The notes: generated by a model from the sequence alone, not told the origin. DNA of 64,000 nucleotides from Poritiphilus sp965212595 (GCA_965212595.1 CBDBVE010000022.1:29227-93226); one strand, 5' to 3'; shown: positions 38,729-49,245, numbered from the stretch's first letter. Translations and numbers: made by a program.

Positions 38729-39500
38729 TAAAATTCCAATTATTAAGGCGCTGTATAGCGTGATGAGCTGTAAGGTCGAAAGTTGTAGGGACTACAGAGA
38801 TATAGCTGTTAGCAAGCGCCCATTCATCTGTATCCTGGCCTTTATCCAGCAATTCAAATTCTCCTGTCAGCCAATAATAATCCTTCCCCATAGGATTTGT
38901 TCTCTTATCAAATTTCTCTTTCCAATTGGCTCGAGCCTGCCTGCATATTTTTATTCCCTTAATATCTTTTGCTGCCAATCTGGGAATATTCACATTTAAG
39001 ACAACCCCTTTGGGAATATGATTCTCAAGAGCTTCTGAAACTATGCGCTGTACAAATTTTTTAGCTGGTTCAAAATCTGCATGCCAGGAGTAGTCACAAA
39101 GCGAAAATCCTATGGCCGGGATACCTTCTATTCCAGCCTCTATTGCGGCACTCATGGTGCCTGAGTAAATCACATTTATAGAAGAATTGGACCCGTGATT
39201 TATTCCACTAACGCAAATATCAGGTTTCCTGTCTAAAAGTTCCTGAAGTGCTAATTTCACGCAATCCGCAGGTGTTCCGCTGCAGCTGTATTCAGCTTGA
39301 GCTCCGGCTTCGCCGTCAAAGGAAACCCTTTTAGAATACAGTGTGTTGTCAAGTGTTATCGCATGCCCCATACCAGATTGTGGGCTATCTGGAGCCACTA
39401 CAACCACCTCTCCGATCTCTTTCATATACCTTACCAAGGCTCGTAAACCCGGTGCCGTAATTCCGTCATCATTGGTCACCAGAATAAGTGGTTTTTGCAT
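38718..39500 (-). CDS. surE: 5'/3'-nucleotidase SurE
   Basis: A 260-aa phosphatase that removes phosphate from nucleoside monophosphates. The metal site is in the N-terminal LVTNDDGITAPGLRAL, with VVAPDSPQSGMGHAIT, CSGTPADCVKLAL and VSGINHGSNSSINVIYSGTM. I choose the ATG at 39500, which puts the DD motif near residue 10 as in the family and lies downstream of a TATTTTTG -7 box (39519-39526). The in-frame start at 39521 would fall inside that promoter. Confidence 0.94.
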   Translation of the reverse strand: MQKPLILVTNDDGITAPGLRALVRYMKEIGEVVVVAPDSPQSGMGHAITLDNTLYSKRVSFDGEAGAQAEYSCSGTPADCVKLALQELLDRKPDICVSGINHGSNSSINVIYSGTMSAAIEAGIEGIPAIGFSLCDYSWHADFEPAKKFVQRIVSEALENHIPKGVVLNVNIPRLAAKDIKGIKICRQARANWKEKFDKRTNPMGKDYYWLTGEFELLDKGQDTDEWALANSYISVVPTTFDLTAHHAIQRLNNWNFNEQ

Positions 39501-39518
39501 AGGACATAATTTCTGCAG

Positions 39519-39526
39519 CAAAAATA
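39519..39526 (-). promoter_or_regulatory. Bacteroidota-type -7 box upstream of surE
   Basis: On the minus strand the sequence reads TATTTTTG, an exact match to TAnnTTTG, 19 bases before the surE ATG. No clear -33 box was found. Confidence 0.45.
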
Positions 39527-39697
39527 CGTTTTTCCTTAAGACCGGGTTCTAAAGGTCTTTAACAAAAAATTAATGCACTCTGCCCACAGGGTGGCATAGT
39601 TTTTTCAGTATCTTAGAGAATTCGAAGTCCTACATCGAAATAGGAATAGATCTAATTAGTTGAATATTAGGCCGGCAGGGTCGTAAAAAAAATATAC

Positions 39698-41833
39698 ATG
39701 AAAAGGAATTTAGCGCTTGGATTTTTAGTAATTGTTATCGCCGTTGCCTCTTGCAGCTTCACCAACAAATCTTTTGATACCACCACGAATGATAAGGATA
39801 AACTTTTGTTAGATCTTATCACTTATGTGCTGGATCGGGGTCATTATGAGCCTAAGGATATTAATGACGATTTTTCGGCCAACGTCTTTGAAGATTTTAT
39901 AGACGTTGTAGATCCTACGAAGCGATACTTCCTCGAAGAAGATATTCGGGAGTTTGAGCAATATAAGTTTCAAATAGATGACCAGATTAAGAATACGGAT
40001 ATCAGCTTTTTTAATTTGGTTTACACAAGACTTACAGAAAGAATGCAGGATGCACAGAAGGTTTATATGGATGTTTTGTCTGAGCCTTTTGATTATCAGC
40101 TTCAGGAGACCCTGAATATAGATTATGAAAATCAGACCTATGTGAGTTCTAAGAAAGAGTTGAGAGAACGATGGAGGAAACAGTTGAAATATGCCACAAT
40201 TGGCACTTATGACTCCAAACTTAATGATGAAACGCAGAAAAAAAAGGATGACCCCAATTATAGCTCTCGTGTAGCTGCCGAACTTGAAGAAGAGGCCAGA
40301 GCTGCCACAAAGCAAACCCTGGACGAATTTTTTGATTTTGTTGACGACCTGGAGCGCAAAGATTGGTTTGTACAGTATATCAATACCATTGTAGACGAGT
40401 TTGATCCGCATACGTATTATTTTGCCCCTGATGACAAGGATAAGTTTGATATCAGCATGTCGGGGAAGTTTGAAGGGATAGGAGCTCGTTTACAAAAGAA
40501 ACCCGAAGGAGCTAAGATTGTGGAAATCATATCGGGAGGACCTGTATGGAGAGATCAAAAGCTGGAAGTAGGTGATGAAATACTAAAAGTGGGTCAGAAT
40601 GGCGAATTACCTGTAGATATCGTAGGCATGAGATTAGATGATGCCATTAAACTTATCAAAGGACCTAAAGGAACCATAGTAAACCTTACGGTAAGAAGGG
40701 TAGATGGGTCTATAGAAGAGGTTTCTATAACACGAGATGTTGTACTTCTTGAGGAATCTTATGCAAAATCGGCCACTGTCATTAAAGGCGATCAGAAGTT
40801 CGGACTTATTAATTTGCCTAAGTTCTATGTTGATTTCAATGATTATGCAGAGCGAAATGCGGCAACGGATGTAGCCAAAGAAGTTGAGCGTCTTAAGCAA
40901 GATGGTGTAGAAGGACTTGTATTGGATTTACGGGATAATGGCGGAGGTTCTTTAAAAACAGTTGTTGAAATGGCCGGGCTTTTCATTAAGGATGGACCTG
41001 TTGTCCAGGTACGTTCCTCTGGTAAGGACAAGGACATTTACGAAGATAAAGACGAGAGAATTCAATGGGATGGCCCTTTGGTGATACTTGTAAATGAATT
41101 GTCTGCTTCGGCTTCAGAAATTTTGGCCGCGGCGATGCAAGACTATAAGCGAGCTATTGTAATAGGAAGCAAACAAACATTTGGAAAAGGAACCGTACAA
41201 AATGTGATCCCTCTAGAGAATATTGTTAGAAGCAACGAACATGGAGATCTTGGCGCTATTAAACTTACTACGCAAAAGTTCTACAGGATAAATGGGGGTT
41301 CAACCCAATTAGAAGGAGTAAAAAGCGATGTTGTCGTTCCGGACAAATACAGCTATATCGATCTTGGTGAAAGAGATCAGTCAAATCCTTTGGGATGGGA
41401 TAAAATTACTCCGGCCCAATACGAGACCTGGGATGGCTATATTGACTATGAGGCGACCATAGAAAGCAGTAAACGTAGAATGGCTGCCAACTCGCAAATT
41501 AAGCTTATAGAAGAAAATGCCAAGTGGCTCAAGAAACAGCAGGAAGAGACCGTTGTTTCGCTAAACTATGATGCCTATATAGCTGAAGAGAAGAAGGATA
41601 AGAAAAAATCTGAATACTTTAAATCGCTTTCAGAGTACGATTCAAGGCTTACTTTTGAATCCTTAAAGTACGAGCAGGAATTATTCACTAAAGATGCTGT
41701 TCTAAGAGAAAAGAGAGACCGTTGGCACAAAAACCTGGCTAAGGACGTATATGTAGAAGAAGCTATAAACGTACTTCAGGATTTAAGAATCAACAATATT
41801 AAGCATGGAAAATTAGCCAGTGTAAAAGGCTAG
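39698..41833 (+). CDS. prc: carboxy-terminal (tail-specific) processing protease
   Basis: A 711-aa lipoprotein protease (lipobox C19). The N-terminal helical domain covers about residues 25-230. A PDZ domain (about 250-335: FEGIGARLQKKPEGAKIVEI, LEVGDEILKVGQ) and an S41 protease core follow. The catalytic dyad is S471 (SASASEI) and K497 (TFGKGTVQ). A C-terminal helical DUF3340-type domain completes the Tsp/Prc architecture. It degrades or trims periplasmic proteins by their C-termini. It is monocistronic, with a strong terminator 24 bases after the stop. Confidence 0.93.
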   Translation: MKRNLALGFLVIVIAVASCSFTNKSFDTTTNDKDKLLLDLITYVLDRGHYEPKDINDDFSANVFEDFIDVVDPTKRYFLEEDIREFEQYKFQIDDQIKNTDISFFNLVYTRLTERMQDAQKVYMDVLSEPFDYQLQETLNIDYENQTYVSSKKELRERWRKQLKYATIGTYDSKLNDETQKKKDDPNYSSRVAAELEEEARAATKQTLDEFFDFVDDLERKDWFVQYINTIVDEFDPHTYYFAPDDKDKFDISMSGKFEGIGARLQKKPEGAKIVEIISGGPVWRDQKLEVGDEILKVGQNGELPVDIVGMRLDDAIKLIKGPKGTIVNLTVRRVDGSIEEVSITRDVVLLEESYAKSATVIKGDQKFGLINLPKFYVDFNDYAERNAATDVAKEVERLKQDGVEGLVLDLRDNGGGSLKTVVEMAGLFIKDGPVVQVRSSGKDKDIYEDKDERIQWDGPLVILVNELSASASEILAAAMQDYKRAIVIGSKQTFGKGTVQNVIPLENIVRSNEHGDLGAIKLTTQKFYRINGGSTQLEGVKSDVVVPDKYSYIDLGERDQSNPLGWDKITPAQYETWDGYIDYEATIESSKRRMAANSQIKLIEENAKWLKKQQEETVVSLNYDAYIAEEKKDKKKSEYFKSLSEYDSRLTFESLKYEQELFTKDAVLREKRDRWHKNLAKDVYVEEAINVLQDLRINNIKHGKLASVKG

Positions 41834-41856
41834 TAAGATATGGCTCCATAAAAACT

Positions 41857-41885
41857 AACCCCGATAAGACTATCGGGGTTTTTTA
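41857..41885 (+). terminator. Rho-independent terminator after prc
   Basis: A perfect ten-base stem (AACCCCGATA / TATCGGGGTT, loop AGAC) is followed by a T run. Confidence 0.9.
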
Positions 41886-41903
41886 ATGCTGGAGAAGACT
41901 GGA

Positions 41904-42602
41904 TTAGTTATTTTCCTTGTTCATACGCACCTCATCAAATACATACCCATTGGCTGAAGAACTGCTGTCTGCAGAATCGTAGTACAGATATAGAAGATAG
42001 GCAGGTTGACCCCAGAAGGCGGCCTCCTTTACAGGCCGATTTTGCAACTGGATATTGCCGACTGCTCCGCTTCTTAAAATAGACAAGGCATATTGATTTG
42101 TGTCCCGGTTGATCCCTACCAGAAAAGTGTGTTTTTCATTGGCCGAATAGGTGCCAATATTATGATTGTTATAACTACCATCGGTTAAATACATCGTTCC
42201 GTTATCAAACAGGATGGAAAAGGCTTCCCTAAAATGGCCGGCGGCGAAGCTCATGTGGAACTTCCGATGGGTGGTACTTTCTGGATACCCAACAAAGGTG
42301 TAGTTAAGAAAGTCATTGGAAGATGGAACATTATCCGACTCAAACCACATTAGGTCAAACGTACAGGAGGTATCGTTAAAGAACCTCATGGCTTTAGAAC
42401 CCAGTACTCCACTGTTTACCACCCGGAGACCACAGTTTCCCTTTATCTCATCGCCCGAGGGATTTCCGGGCGGATTGGCATTAGGAGCACTGCCTACGGC
42501 ATCACCGTCAAAATCTGCACTGAAAATAAGTGGACCACAACTAGAAAGCGCGCATAGGGCCGTAAGGAATAAAATCGATTTAAGAAATATTTTTGCATTC
42601 AT
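41904..42602 (-). CDS. exported lipoprotein, unknown
   Basis: A 232-aa protein from ATG 42602; the upstream in-frame ATG at 42626 would spoil the signal peptide. The N-terminus has a lipobox (LTALCALSSCGPL, cysteine near residue 22). The mature part begins with a Gly/Pro/Asn-rich stretch (DFDGDAVGSAPNANPPGNPSG) and is otherwise beta-rich, resembling a jelly-roll lectin-like domain (FHMSFAAGHF, TMYLTDGSYNNH, YVFDEVRMN). Family not recognised. It converges on prc and stands alone. Confidence 0.75.
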   Translation of the reverse strand: MNAKIFLKSILFLTALCALSSCGPLIFSADFDGDAVGSAPNANPPGNPSGDEIKGNCGLRVVNSGVLGSKAMRFFNDTSCTFDLMWFESDNVPSSNDFLNYTFVGYPESTTHRKFHMSFAAGHFREAFSILFDNGTMYLTDGSYNNHNIGTYSANEKHTFLVGINRDTNQYALSILRSGAVGNIQLQNRPVKEAAFWGQPAYLLYLYYDSADSSSSANGYVFDEVRMNKENN

Positions 42603-42727
42603 GGTTTTAAAATTTAAGATTAGCAATAAGCATACAGATGCCTTGGTGACTTATGAGGGCTGCACATCACCGATATTCGAATTCAATAAATTGAGGGGAA
42701 GAAATCTAGATTATACCAAAACTAAAA

Positions 42728-42750
42728 AAAGACCTCTTTGAGAGGTCTTT
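42728..42750 (-). terminator. terminator downstream of msrBA
   Basis: AAAGACCTCT (42728-42737) pairs with AGAGGTCTTT (42741-42750), and the minus strand continues into a T tract. It lies about 90 bases past the msrA stop. Confidence 0.8.
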
Positions 42751-42837
42751 AGTTTGTATTATTTGTTGGAAAAAGTGTATAATTTGTAATTTAATTGCCT
42801 TGTAACTACAAACAAACAGTTGTAAAAAGTCTGGTTT

Positions 42838-43392
42838 TTAGACGCTTACGTCCCTTAGCTTATCGGCATGCAGCTTTCTAAGCTTGCTTAGTTTAGGGCT
42901 AATTACAAAACTACAGTAACCCTGTTTTTTATTATTTCGATAGTAATCCTGATGATAATCTTCAGCTTCATAAAAGGTTGCCAGCCTACTTACTTCGGTA
43001 ACAATAGGATTCTCAAAGTAAGGAGCTACTTCGCTAAGTACTTCTCTGGCTTCATTCTCTTGAGATTCATTCTCAAAATAAATTACAGAGCGGTACTGCG
43101 TTCCCACATCGGCACCCTGCCTGTTAAGTGTAGTAGGGTCGTGGGTAGTCATAAAAATGATCAGCAGATCGCTATATGATATAATTTCAGGGTCGAAAGT
43201 GATCTGTACTACTTCGGCATGACCGGTTAGTCCTGAACACACTTCTCTATAGGTGGGTTTTCCGGGAGCTTTTCCTCCCGTATAACCGGAAACTATTTTG
43301 GTAACACCTTTAATCTCCTGAAAGATTGCTTCTGTACACCAAAAACATCCGCCTCCTACCGTAGCGGTCTCAAGTTTTGTATTAGCCTTCAT
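42838..43392 (-). CDS. msrA: peptide methionine-S-sulfoxide reductase
   Basis: A 184-aa enzyme that repairs the S form of methionine sulfoxide. Catalytic C16 lies in GGGCFWCTEA, followed by GYTGGKAPGKPTYREVCSGLTGHAEVVQI and YHQDYYRNN. I choose the ATG at 43392, which overlaps the msrB stop by 11 bases and suits translational coupling. The start at 43413 would overlap by 32 bases. There is no signal peptide, so it is cytoplasmic. Confidence 0.94.
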   Translation of the reverse strand: MKANTKLETATVGGGCFWCTEAIFQEIKGVTKIVSGYTGGKAPGKPTYREVCSGLTGHAEVVQITFDPEIISYSDLLIIFMTTHDPTTLNRQGADVGTQYRSVIYFENESQENEAREVLSEVAPYFENPIVTEVSRLATFYEAEDYHQDYYRNNKKQGYCSFVISPKLSKLRKLHADKLRDVSV

Positions 43393-43852
43393 GATGCTCT
43401 TTTTGTTCTTCAAGTTTAATAGACTCCGAATTTACGCAATATCGCAAACCACCGGGTTGCGGGCCATCTGGGAACACGTGCCCCAGGTGGGCATCGCAGG
43501 TATTGCACATGACCTCTACACGTACCATTCCGAAGGAAGAGTCCTTTTCATATTTAATGGCATTTTCTTTAATAGGTTGTGTAAAGCTTGGCCAACCCGT
43601 GCCTGAATCAAACTTAATACTAGAGTCGAATAAAGGAGTGTCACAACAAACACAGGAATACTTGCCAGCCTCATAAATACTGCAAAGTGCACCAGAATGA
43701 GGAGCTTCAGTGCCTTTTTTCCTGGTGATTCTAAATTGCTCCGGGTCCAGTAATCGACGCCATTCAGCCTCAGTCTTTTCTACGCGTCTATCTGGCTTGG
43801 GATTTCCACTAACACTAAAATGTATGATGTCTTTCCAGCTTAGCATTTTCAT
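43382..43852 (-). CDS. msrB: peptide methionine-R-sulfoxide reductase
   Basis: A 156-aa enzyme for the R form of methionine sulfoxide. The zinc cysteines are C67/C70 (CVCC) and C116/C119 (CNTC). The catalytic cysteine is C139 in LRYCVNSESI. GTGWPSF and HLGHVFPDGP are also present. It is upstream of and overlaps msrA, forming a two-gene repair operon. Confidence 0.94.
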   Translation of the reverse strand: MKMLSWKDIIHFSVSGNPKPDRRVEKTEAEWRRLLDPEQFRITRKKGTEAPHSGALCSIYEAGKYSCVCCDTPLFDSSIKFDSGTGWPSFTQPIKENAIKYEKDSSFGMVRVEVMCNTCDAHLGHVFPDGPQPGGLRYCVNSESIKLEEQKEHHEG

Positions 43853-43975
43853 TGTTTTTTTGGTTTAAATTCTTCTGCATAGTGCGGTTTCTACGCCTTT
43901 ACTTAGTCGAAATAACATCACATTTCTTACTTTGAATCTAAAAGAAATTCGACCAATTTAAAGTACATTTATAAA

Positions 43976-44788
43976 GTGAAAAAAAGTAAGAAAAACAGAA
44001 TTATTTATTCCTCTTTGTTGATTGCATGTATCCTTGGGTTTTGGTTGTTTGAAAACTTTTATACACCAGACCATTATTCTACTCCGACAGATGAAGGGTT
44101 TAAGGCTGCCATTCCAGACTTTTTTCTTCCCACTTCTACTACCGGAGACATTGTAAAACATCAATATTTTTCGCTCTCTTACAACGAGCGTTATGAGCAG
44201 GCAGAATGGGTAGCCTACACCCTTAGCAAAGATCATTTAACCTACGATGACCGTGAACGGCCATACTTTATTGAAGACCCTAAGGTTAGAAGCAAATCTG
44301 CGGATTGGAGAAACTACAAAGGCTCTGGTTATGACCGGGGACATTTATGTCCGGCAGGAGATAGGCGTTTTTCCGAATTTGCCTATAACGAGACCTTCTA
44401 CACCAGCAATATTAGCCCACAGGACCGTGATTTTAACGCCGGTGTCTGGAATCGTCTTGAAATGCAGGTGCGGCAATGGTGCAAGCGTTATGGTACGCTT
44501 TACGTGGCCACTGGAGGAGTTCTAGAAGCTGGACTTAGTCGCATAGGCGAGGAAGATGTTTCGGTGCCCGGGTATTTTTACAAAATTGTTGCCAGGGGTG
44601 ATGAGAATTCAGTGAGAACACTGGCATTTTTAATGCCGAACGAAGAAAGCAATGCTCCCTTACACAAATTTCTGGTATCAATAGATACTCTGGAAGAACT
44701 AACAGGGCTAGACTTTTTGGAAAACATGCCCGATGAGCAGGAAGCCCTTATTGAAGATGGTGTGAGCAGGGAAGGGTGGAAGTTTTAA
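43976..44788 (+). CDS. DNA/RNA non-specific endonuclease (NUC1 type), membrane-anchored or exported
   Basis: A 270-aa protein starting at GTG 43976. A hydrophobic segment (residues 9-25) after a basic N-terminus serves as signal or anchor. The beta-beta-alpha metal nuclease core has D120-R-G-H123 (general base), NISPQ, and N154/E162 in FNAGVWNRLEMQ (magnesium site). It degrades nucleic acid outside the cytoplasm, probably for nutrient or phosphate use. Its stop overlaps the end of rodA on the other strand by four bases. Confidence 0.92.
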   Translation: MKKSKKNRIIYSSLLIACILGFWLFENFYTPDHYSTPTDEGFKAAIPDFFLPTSTTGDIVKHQYFSLSYNERYEQAEWVAYTLSKDHLTYDDRERPYFIEDPKVRSKSADWRNYKGSGYDRGHLCPAGDRRFSEFAYNETFYTSNISPQDRDFNAGVWNRLEMQVRQWCKRYGTLYVATGGVLEAGLSRIGEEDVSVPGYFYKIVARGDENSVRTLAFLMPNEESNAPLHKFLVSIDTLEELTGLDFLENMPDEQEALIEDGVSREGWKF

Positions 44789-46075
44789 AGCCATTCGTTG
44801 ATCCGGTTGGCATCGAGTTTTAAGAAAATAAAGAGCAGTATCGTAAACCCGAGCAAACCTGAACCTCCATAACTGAAGAAAGGTAGCGGAATTCCGATGG
44901 TGGGTAAAACACCGATAACCATGCCGATGTTAATAAAATAATGGATAAGAAGTATTGAAATCACACCATACCCGTACATTCTGCTAAAAGCATTTTTTTG
45001 TCTTTCCGCTAAATAAACCAAGCGCAATAAAAGCAGTGTAAAAAGGATTACTACTGTTGTCGTACCTAAAAATCCCCATTCTTCACCCACAGTGCTAAAA
45101 ATGTAGTCGGTGTGTTGCTCAGGCACAAAATCTCCTTTTGTACGAGTACCTTCCAAAAAACCTTTACCAAAAAAACCGCCCGATTCGATGGCTTTTTCAG
45201 ACTGGTAGGTATTGTAGCCTATGGTTTTTCTGATTTCCTCAAGTTTAGCAGGATCTTTTTCGAGGGCGTAGCCAGAGGCTGAAGCGGTCTCTATGCCTTT
45301 GTTCAAATACCTGGTTGAAAACAAAATTTACAGATAATGAAAACCCAATTGCCAGGACAAAGAAGGCGACTAATGGTAAAACAGGCACTTTAAAGGATGC
45401 TCTCTTAACCAATAGAAAAATGGCGATCAAAAGGGCCAAACCAATCCCAACCCATATGGTACCAAACATTAAAGTGGTTATAAATATTAAAACGGCTATT
45501 GCAACTATCCCAAGGTAATAAAGCGGTAAACCTTCCCTAAAGAGTACAAAAACAAGGGCAAAAAAGACCAATGCGCTCCCTGGGTCTGGCTGGGGCACAA
45601 TCAATATTGCAGGGATAAATATGATTAAGAAGGCGTATAGCTGATCTTTTCTTCGTTTGATATCTGTCTGAATATCACTCAAATACTTGGCCAGGGCCAA
45701 TGCGGTTGCAGCCTTAGCGAATTCTGAAGGTTGTAGATTAAAGAAACCAAGATCATACCAGGAGGTAGCCCCCGCAATGGTTTTCCCGAACAGGAAAAGC
45801 CCTAAAAGAAGAACGAGTGATATGAGATATAGAACGCTTGAAAAACGTTCGTAAAAACTGGCTTCCAAAGCCAAAATAACCAGAACGGCAACAATACTAA
45901 CCCCAATAAAAAAGAGCTGTTTTCCGTACAACTGGCCGAAGTCGAAAATCGAGGGGCTGTTTTCGGAAAAGGTACTGGAGTAAATGTTGGTCCAGCCTAT
46001 GGCGACTAGTAAAAGAAAAAACAGTACGGAAAGCCAATCTATACGCTTTAGTACGCTTCTACCAGACATACTCAT
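44785..46075 (-). pseudogene. rodA: RodA cell-elongation glycosyltransferase, one frameshift
   Basis: RodA polymerises peptidoglycan glycan strands in the elongasome. The N-terminal segment has the SEDS helices (FFNLQPSEFAKAATALALAKYLS, VPQPDPGSALVFFALVFVLFREGLP). The C-terminal segment, in another frame, has SGGFFGKGFLEGTRTKGDFVPEQHTDYIFSTVGEEWGF and IGIPLPFFSYGGSGLLGF (split here only for citation). The frames join near 45264, where CCC should be CC so that RLEKDPAKL reads through. The stop region overlaps the nuclease gene. It is the last gene of the mre-mrd-rod operon. Confidence 0.9.
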
Positions 46076-47928
46076 TTATCTTGAATTCTTCACCACTATA
46101 AGGCTTGGCGTACTCATGCTCCAGGGTCTTCTCTAACATCCTTTTTTCCAGATCTGTTCGCGTAATTTCACCCTTGATATACTTTTCAATCAAAAGTGAA
46201 GCAATGTGACCTGCATAACGGCCCCCATAGTAACCGTGTTCTATATAGACCGCAAGGGCAATTTTAGGATTCTCAACCGGTGCAAAGGCTACGAATACCG
46301 AGTGGTCTGTAAGTTGGGTTTTTACACTATCTATGATGGTGAAATTTTCCACGGTGCCGGTTTTTCCGGCTATATCTATTCCGGGAATTTGCAGCCATTT
46401 GGCCGTTCCTTTTTTATAAACATCGGCCATCCCCTTAATTACCGGAGGAAAGTACTTTTTGTCTATGGTTGTGTGTTTGGCTTCTGTGAACTGCGGATAA
46501 TCTATAGGAATCCCTCCAACTTTTTTAAGAATATGAGGGGTAAAATAATGCCCGTGGTTAGCAATGGCAGCAACCATATTGGCCAATTGAATAGGGGTGG
46601 CCGCCACTTCACCCTGCCCAATGGGAGTTAGAAATAATATAGGACGAGGCCCAGCGGTTATCCCCATACCACTTGTCATAGTATTCTTTACTAGGAATTC
46701 TTCCAGGCCTTCCGGTAGGCAGATCATAGCCCAGGTAATTCCCAAGCCCAAAGCTATTCATATGCTTTTCCCAAACATCCATCCCCTCGTCAGTGGTAGA
46801 AAACTTGTCGTAAATTTTTCTGAAAGTACCAGCAAAATAGGCGTTACACGATTTGTAAATACCGCTATTCATGCTCCGGATACCACCACCACAATGACAG
46901 CCTCTTTTGGTGTTGCCAACATAAAAACCATTGTAGCACCTAAAAGTGGTCTCAGGCCTGATCACTCCTTCCTGAAGCGCCACTAAAGCGTTTAAAGTTT
47001 TAAAAGGTGATCCTGGAGAACCTTCCGCAGAGATAGATCTATCAAACAATGGCTTTGAAATCGTATCGTAGTGCAATTTGCTGTAGTTTCTAGACCGTTC
47101 CCGGCCCACTAAAAGCGCTGGGTTATAGGTGGGTCCGGAAATCATGGCAAGAATTTCACCCGAAGAAGGTTCAATGGCCACAACGCCTCCTCTTTTGCCA
47201 TGCATCAATTTTTCACCATATTCCTGGAGTACCTTATCCAGGGTAAGGCTAATTTCCTTGCCTTGCTCCGGCAGGGTGTCTAACAATCCGTTCTTATAAG
47301 GTCCAATATCTCTGTTAAACCGATCTTTTTGGATATACTGTACTCCTTTTCGCCCTCTTAGAATTTCTTCGTATTGCTTTTCTACCCCCGTACGGCCCGT
47401 AAGCTCACCCTGTTCATAGTAAGGGTTCTTTTTTAGGTCCCATTCATTAACTTCACTAATATACCCAAGGACATTGGCTCCACTGTTGGTCATATAGTCG
47501 CGCAAAGATCTTTTCTGAATGTAGAACCCCTCGTATTTCCGCATTTTTTCCTGAAGCCTGGCGTAATCTTCTTTAGAGAGCTGAGGAACAAGTACCGAGG
47601 GTAGGCGTGGAGAATACACCCGTGCTTTGGAAAGCTTATCGATAAACTTTTCTTTGTCTATGCCGAGGAGGCTGCAAAATTCTAGGGTATCTAGGGCTTG
47701 AACTTCTCTTGGGATTACCATCACATCGTAAGCCGGCTGATTGGCAACCAATAACTTTCCATTTCTATCGTAAACGTATCCTCTTTCCGGATAATCATAA
47801 ATGGTTTTTATGGCTGGGTCTTCCAAAACCTGATCTGGCGAAAAACTGAATATCTGCAAATAGGATAACCTACCTATGAAGGTAATCCCGATGATAATGA
47901 TGATGGATGATAACAGTATTTTCTTCAT
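46059..47928 (-). pseudogene. mrdA: penicillin-binding protein 2, one frameshift
   Basis: PBP2 is the transpeptidase partner of RodA. The N-terminus has one membrane helix (residues 5-22) and the dimerisation domain. The transpeptidase SxxK is FDRSISAEGSPGSPFKTLNA (SPFK), SxN lies in YKSCNAYF, and KTGT is IAGKTGTVENF in the second frame. The frames join near 46622, where CCC replaces CC in front of ATTGGGCAGGGTG, which should read SIGQGE. It begins at the mreD stop (one shared base) and overlaps rodA by 17 bases, so the operon is translationally coupled. Confidence 0.92.
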
Positions 47929-48437
47929 TATTCCTTACTAACACTAAATAACGAACCAAACAAGAGGCAAAGAATCAAGGTGGCGCTACCTGTAAATACC
48001 ACCTTTTTCAAAATTAAGAGCAAACTTCTCAAACTAAAAATTTCCAGTGCAAAGAAAATCACATGGTGTGCTATTACTAATAACGCTAAAAACGTGATTT
48101 GTTGTGCCCTTGTGGTATTAGATAATTTAAAACTTTGAAACTCGTAATTTACGCCAAATACAAACCGCATAATGGTTGGCCTTAAATAGGCAATAGTCAC
48201 CGTTGAAGCGGCATGTAAGGCCATGGTATCTGATAAAAAATCTATAGACAAACCGAGTAAAAAGGCTATTCCAATGAACAAGGCTCTATTCTCCTTTATT
48301 GGATACCAATATAAAAACAGAATATAGACCATTGGATTGATAAAACCAAAGAAGTTGAGCCTGTTAAACACCAGAACTTGCACCAGCACAAGCAGGATAA
48401 ATCTAATTACATTAATAAAGTAATAACTACTGGTCAT
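47928..48437 (-). CDS. mreD: rod-shape-determining protein MreD
   Basis: A 169-aa integral membrane protein with about five hydrophobic helices (for example FILLVLVQVLVFNRLNFFG, GIAFLLGLSIDFLSDTMALHAAST). MreD has low conservation; the call rests on size, helix pattern and the position between mreC and mrdA. It overlaps mreC by 11 bases. Confidence 0.88.
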   Translation of the reverse strand: MTSSYYFINVIRFILLVLVQVLVFNRLNFFGFINPMVYILFLYWYPIKENRALFIGIAFLLGLSIDFLSDTMALHAASTVTIAYLRPTIMRFVFGVNYEFQSFKLSNTTRAQQITFLALLVIAHHVIFFALEIFSLRSLLLILKKVVFTGSATLILCLLFGSLFSVSKE

Positions 48438-49245
48438 TGGCTATTTCTGACTCTAATTCAAGGACCTCTGGCCTGTTAATATTATAAATGACATAGACAT
48501 TTTTGACGTTGGTCATGTCATTGAAAAGCTCCACATCGATACTATAAAAGCTCTTCGATGCATTTAAATCGAATTTCTTAATAGTGCCGATAGGGATATC
48601 TTCGGGAAAAATACTGGACATGGCACCAGTTACAATTGTGTCTCCAACCAAGAGCGGCACTAGGCGCGGAATATCTTCCAATTGAACTACATTATATCGG
48701 TTTGCATCCCACTTCAAAGAGCCAAAATAATTGGTATTTTTGATTTTGGCATTGATGTTAGATTTACTATTGAGAATACTTTGCACGGAGGCGAAGTTGT
48801 TGGTCGTATGCTCAACGATCCCAAGAATTCCATCTGCTGTAATTACCCCCATGTCCTGCTTTATACTATCATTCTTTCCCTTGTTTATAGTAATATAATT
48901 GTTAGGGTTGGCGTAACTGTTTTTAATAATTTGGGCCGAGGAAATAGTATACCTAATGGTGGCTGTATCCAGCTCAATGGAATCTTTTGTACTTATATTA
49001 AACAAAAGCTTTCTTAGCTGCTCATTTTCTCGGAGCAGTTTTTCATTCTCTTCGTCCAGATTGAAGTATGAAGAAATACTGTTAGAAGTATTGTAGACCG
49101 TACCTGCCAACCAGTTGGCGCTATTAAAAAACTTGGAGCGATGATACGAATGTGACTGGACAGTAAAAACAAGTGCAGTGGCAAGCAAAAACAGGTAAAG
49201 CAGCGAAGTTTTGTATCGGATTATAAAGTTGATGATCTGCTGCAT
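48427..49245 (-). CDS. mreC: rod-shape-determining protein MreC
   Basis: A 272-aa protein with one N-terminal membrane helix (about residues 11-28), a coiled coil (NLDEENEKLLRENEQLRKLL) and the beta-rich MreC periplasmic domain (QDMGVITADGILGIVEHT, SSIFPEDIPIGTIKKFDL). It scaffolds PBP2 and RodA in the periplasm. It follows mreB after 72 bases. Confidence 0.92.
   Translation of the reverse strand: MQQIINFIIRYKTSLLYLFLLATALVFTVQSHSYHRSKFFNSANWLAGTVYNTSNSISSYFNLDEENEKLLRENEQLRKLLFNISTKDSIELDTATIRYTISSAQIIKNSYANPNNYITINKGKNDSIKQDMGVITADGILGIVEHTTNNFASVQSILNSKSNINAKIKNTNYFGSLKWDANRYNVVQLEDIPRLVPLLVGDTIVTGAMSSIFPEDIPIGTIKKFDLNASKSFYSIDVELFNDMTNVKNVYVIYNINRPEVLELESEIANDQ

Noticed and set aside
39809..40411. 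200-aa minus-strand ORF opposite prc
   Set aside because: It is a shadow of the prc gene; composition is Ile/Leu/Lys-biased without motifs.
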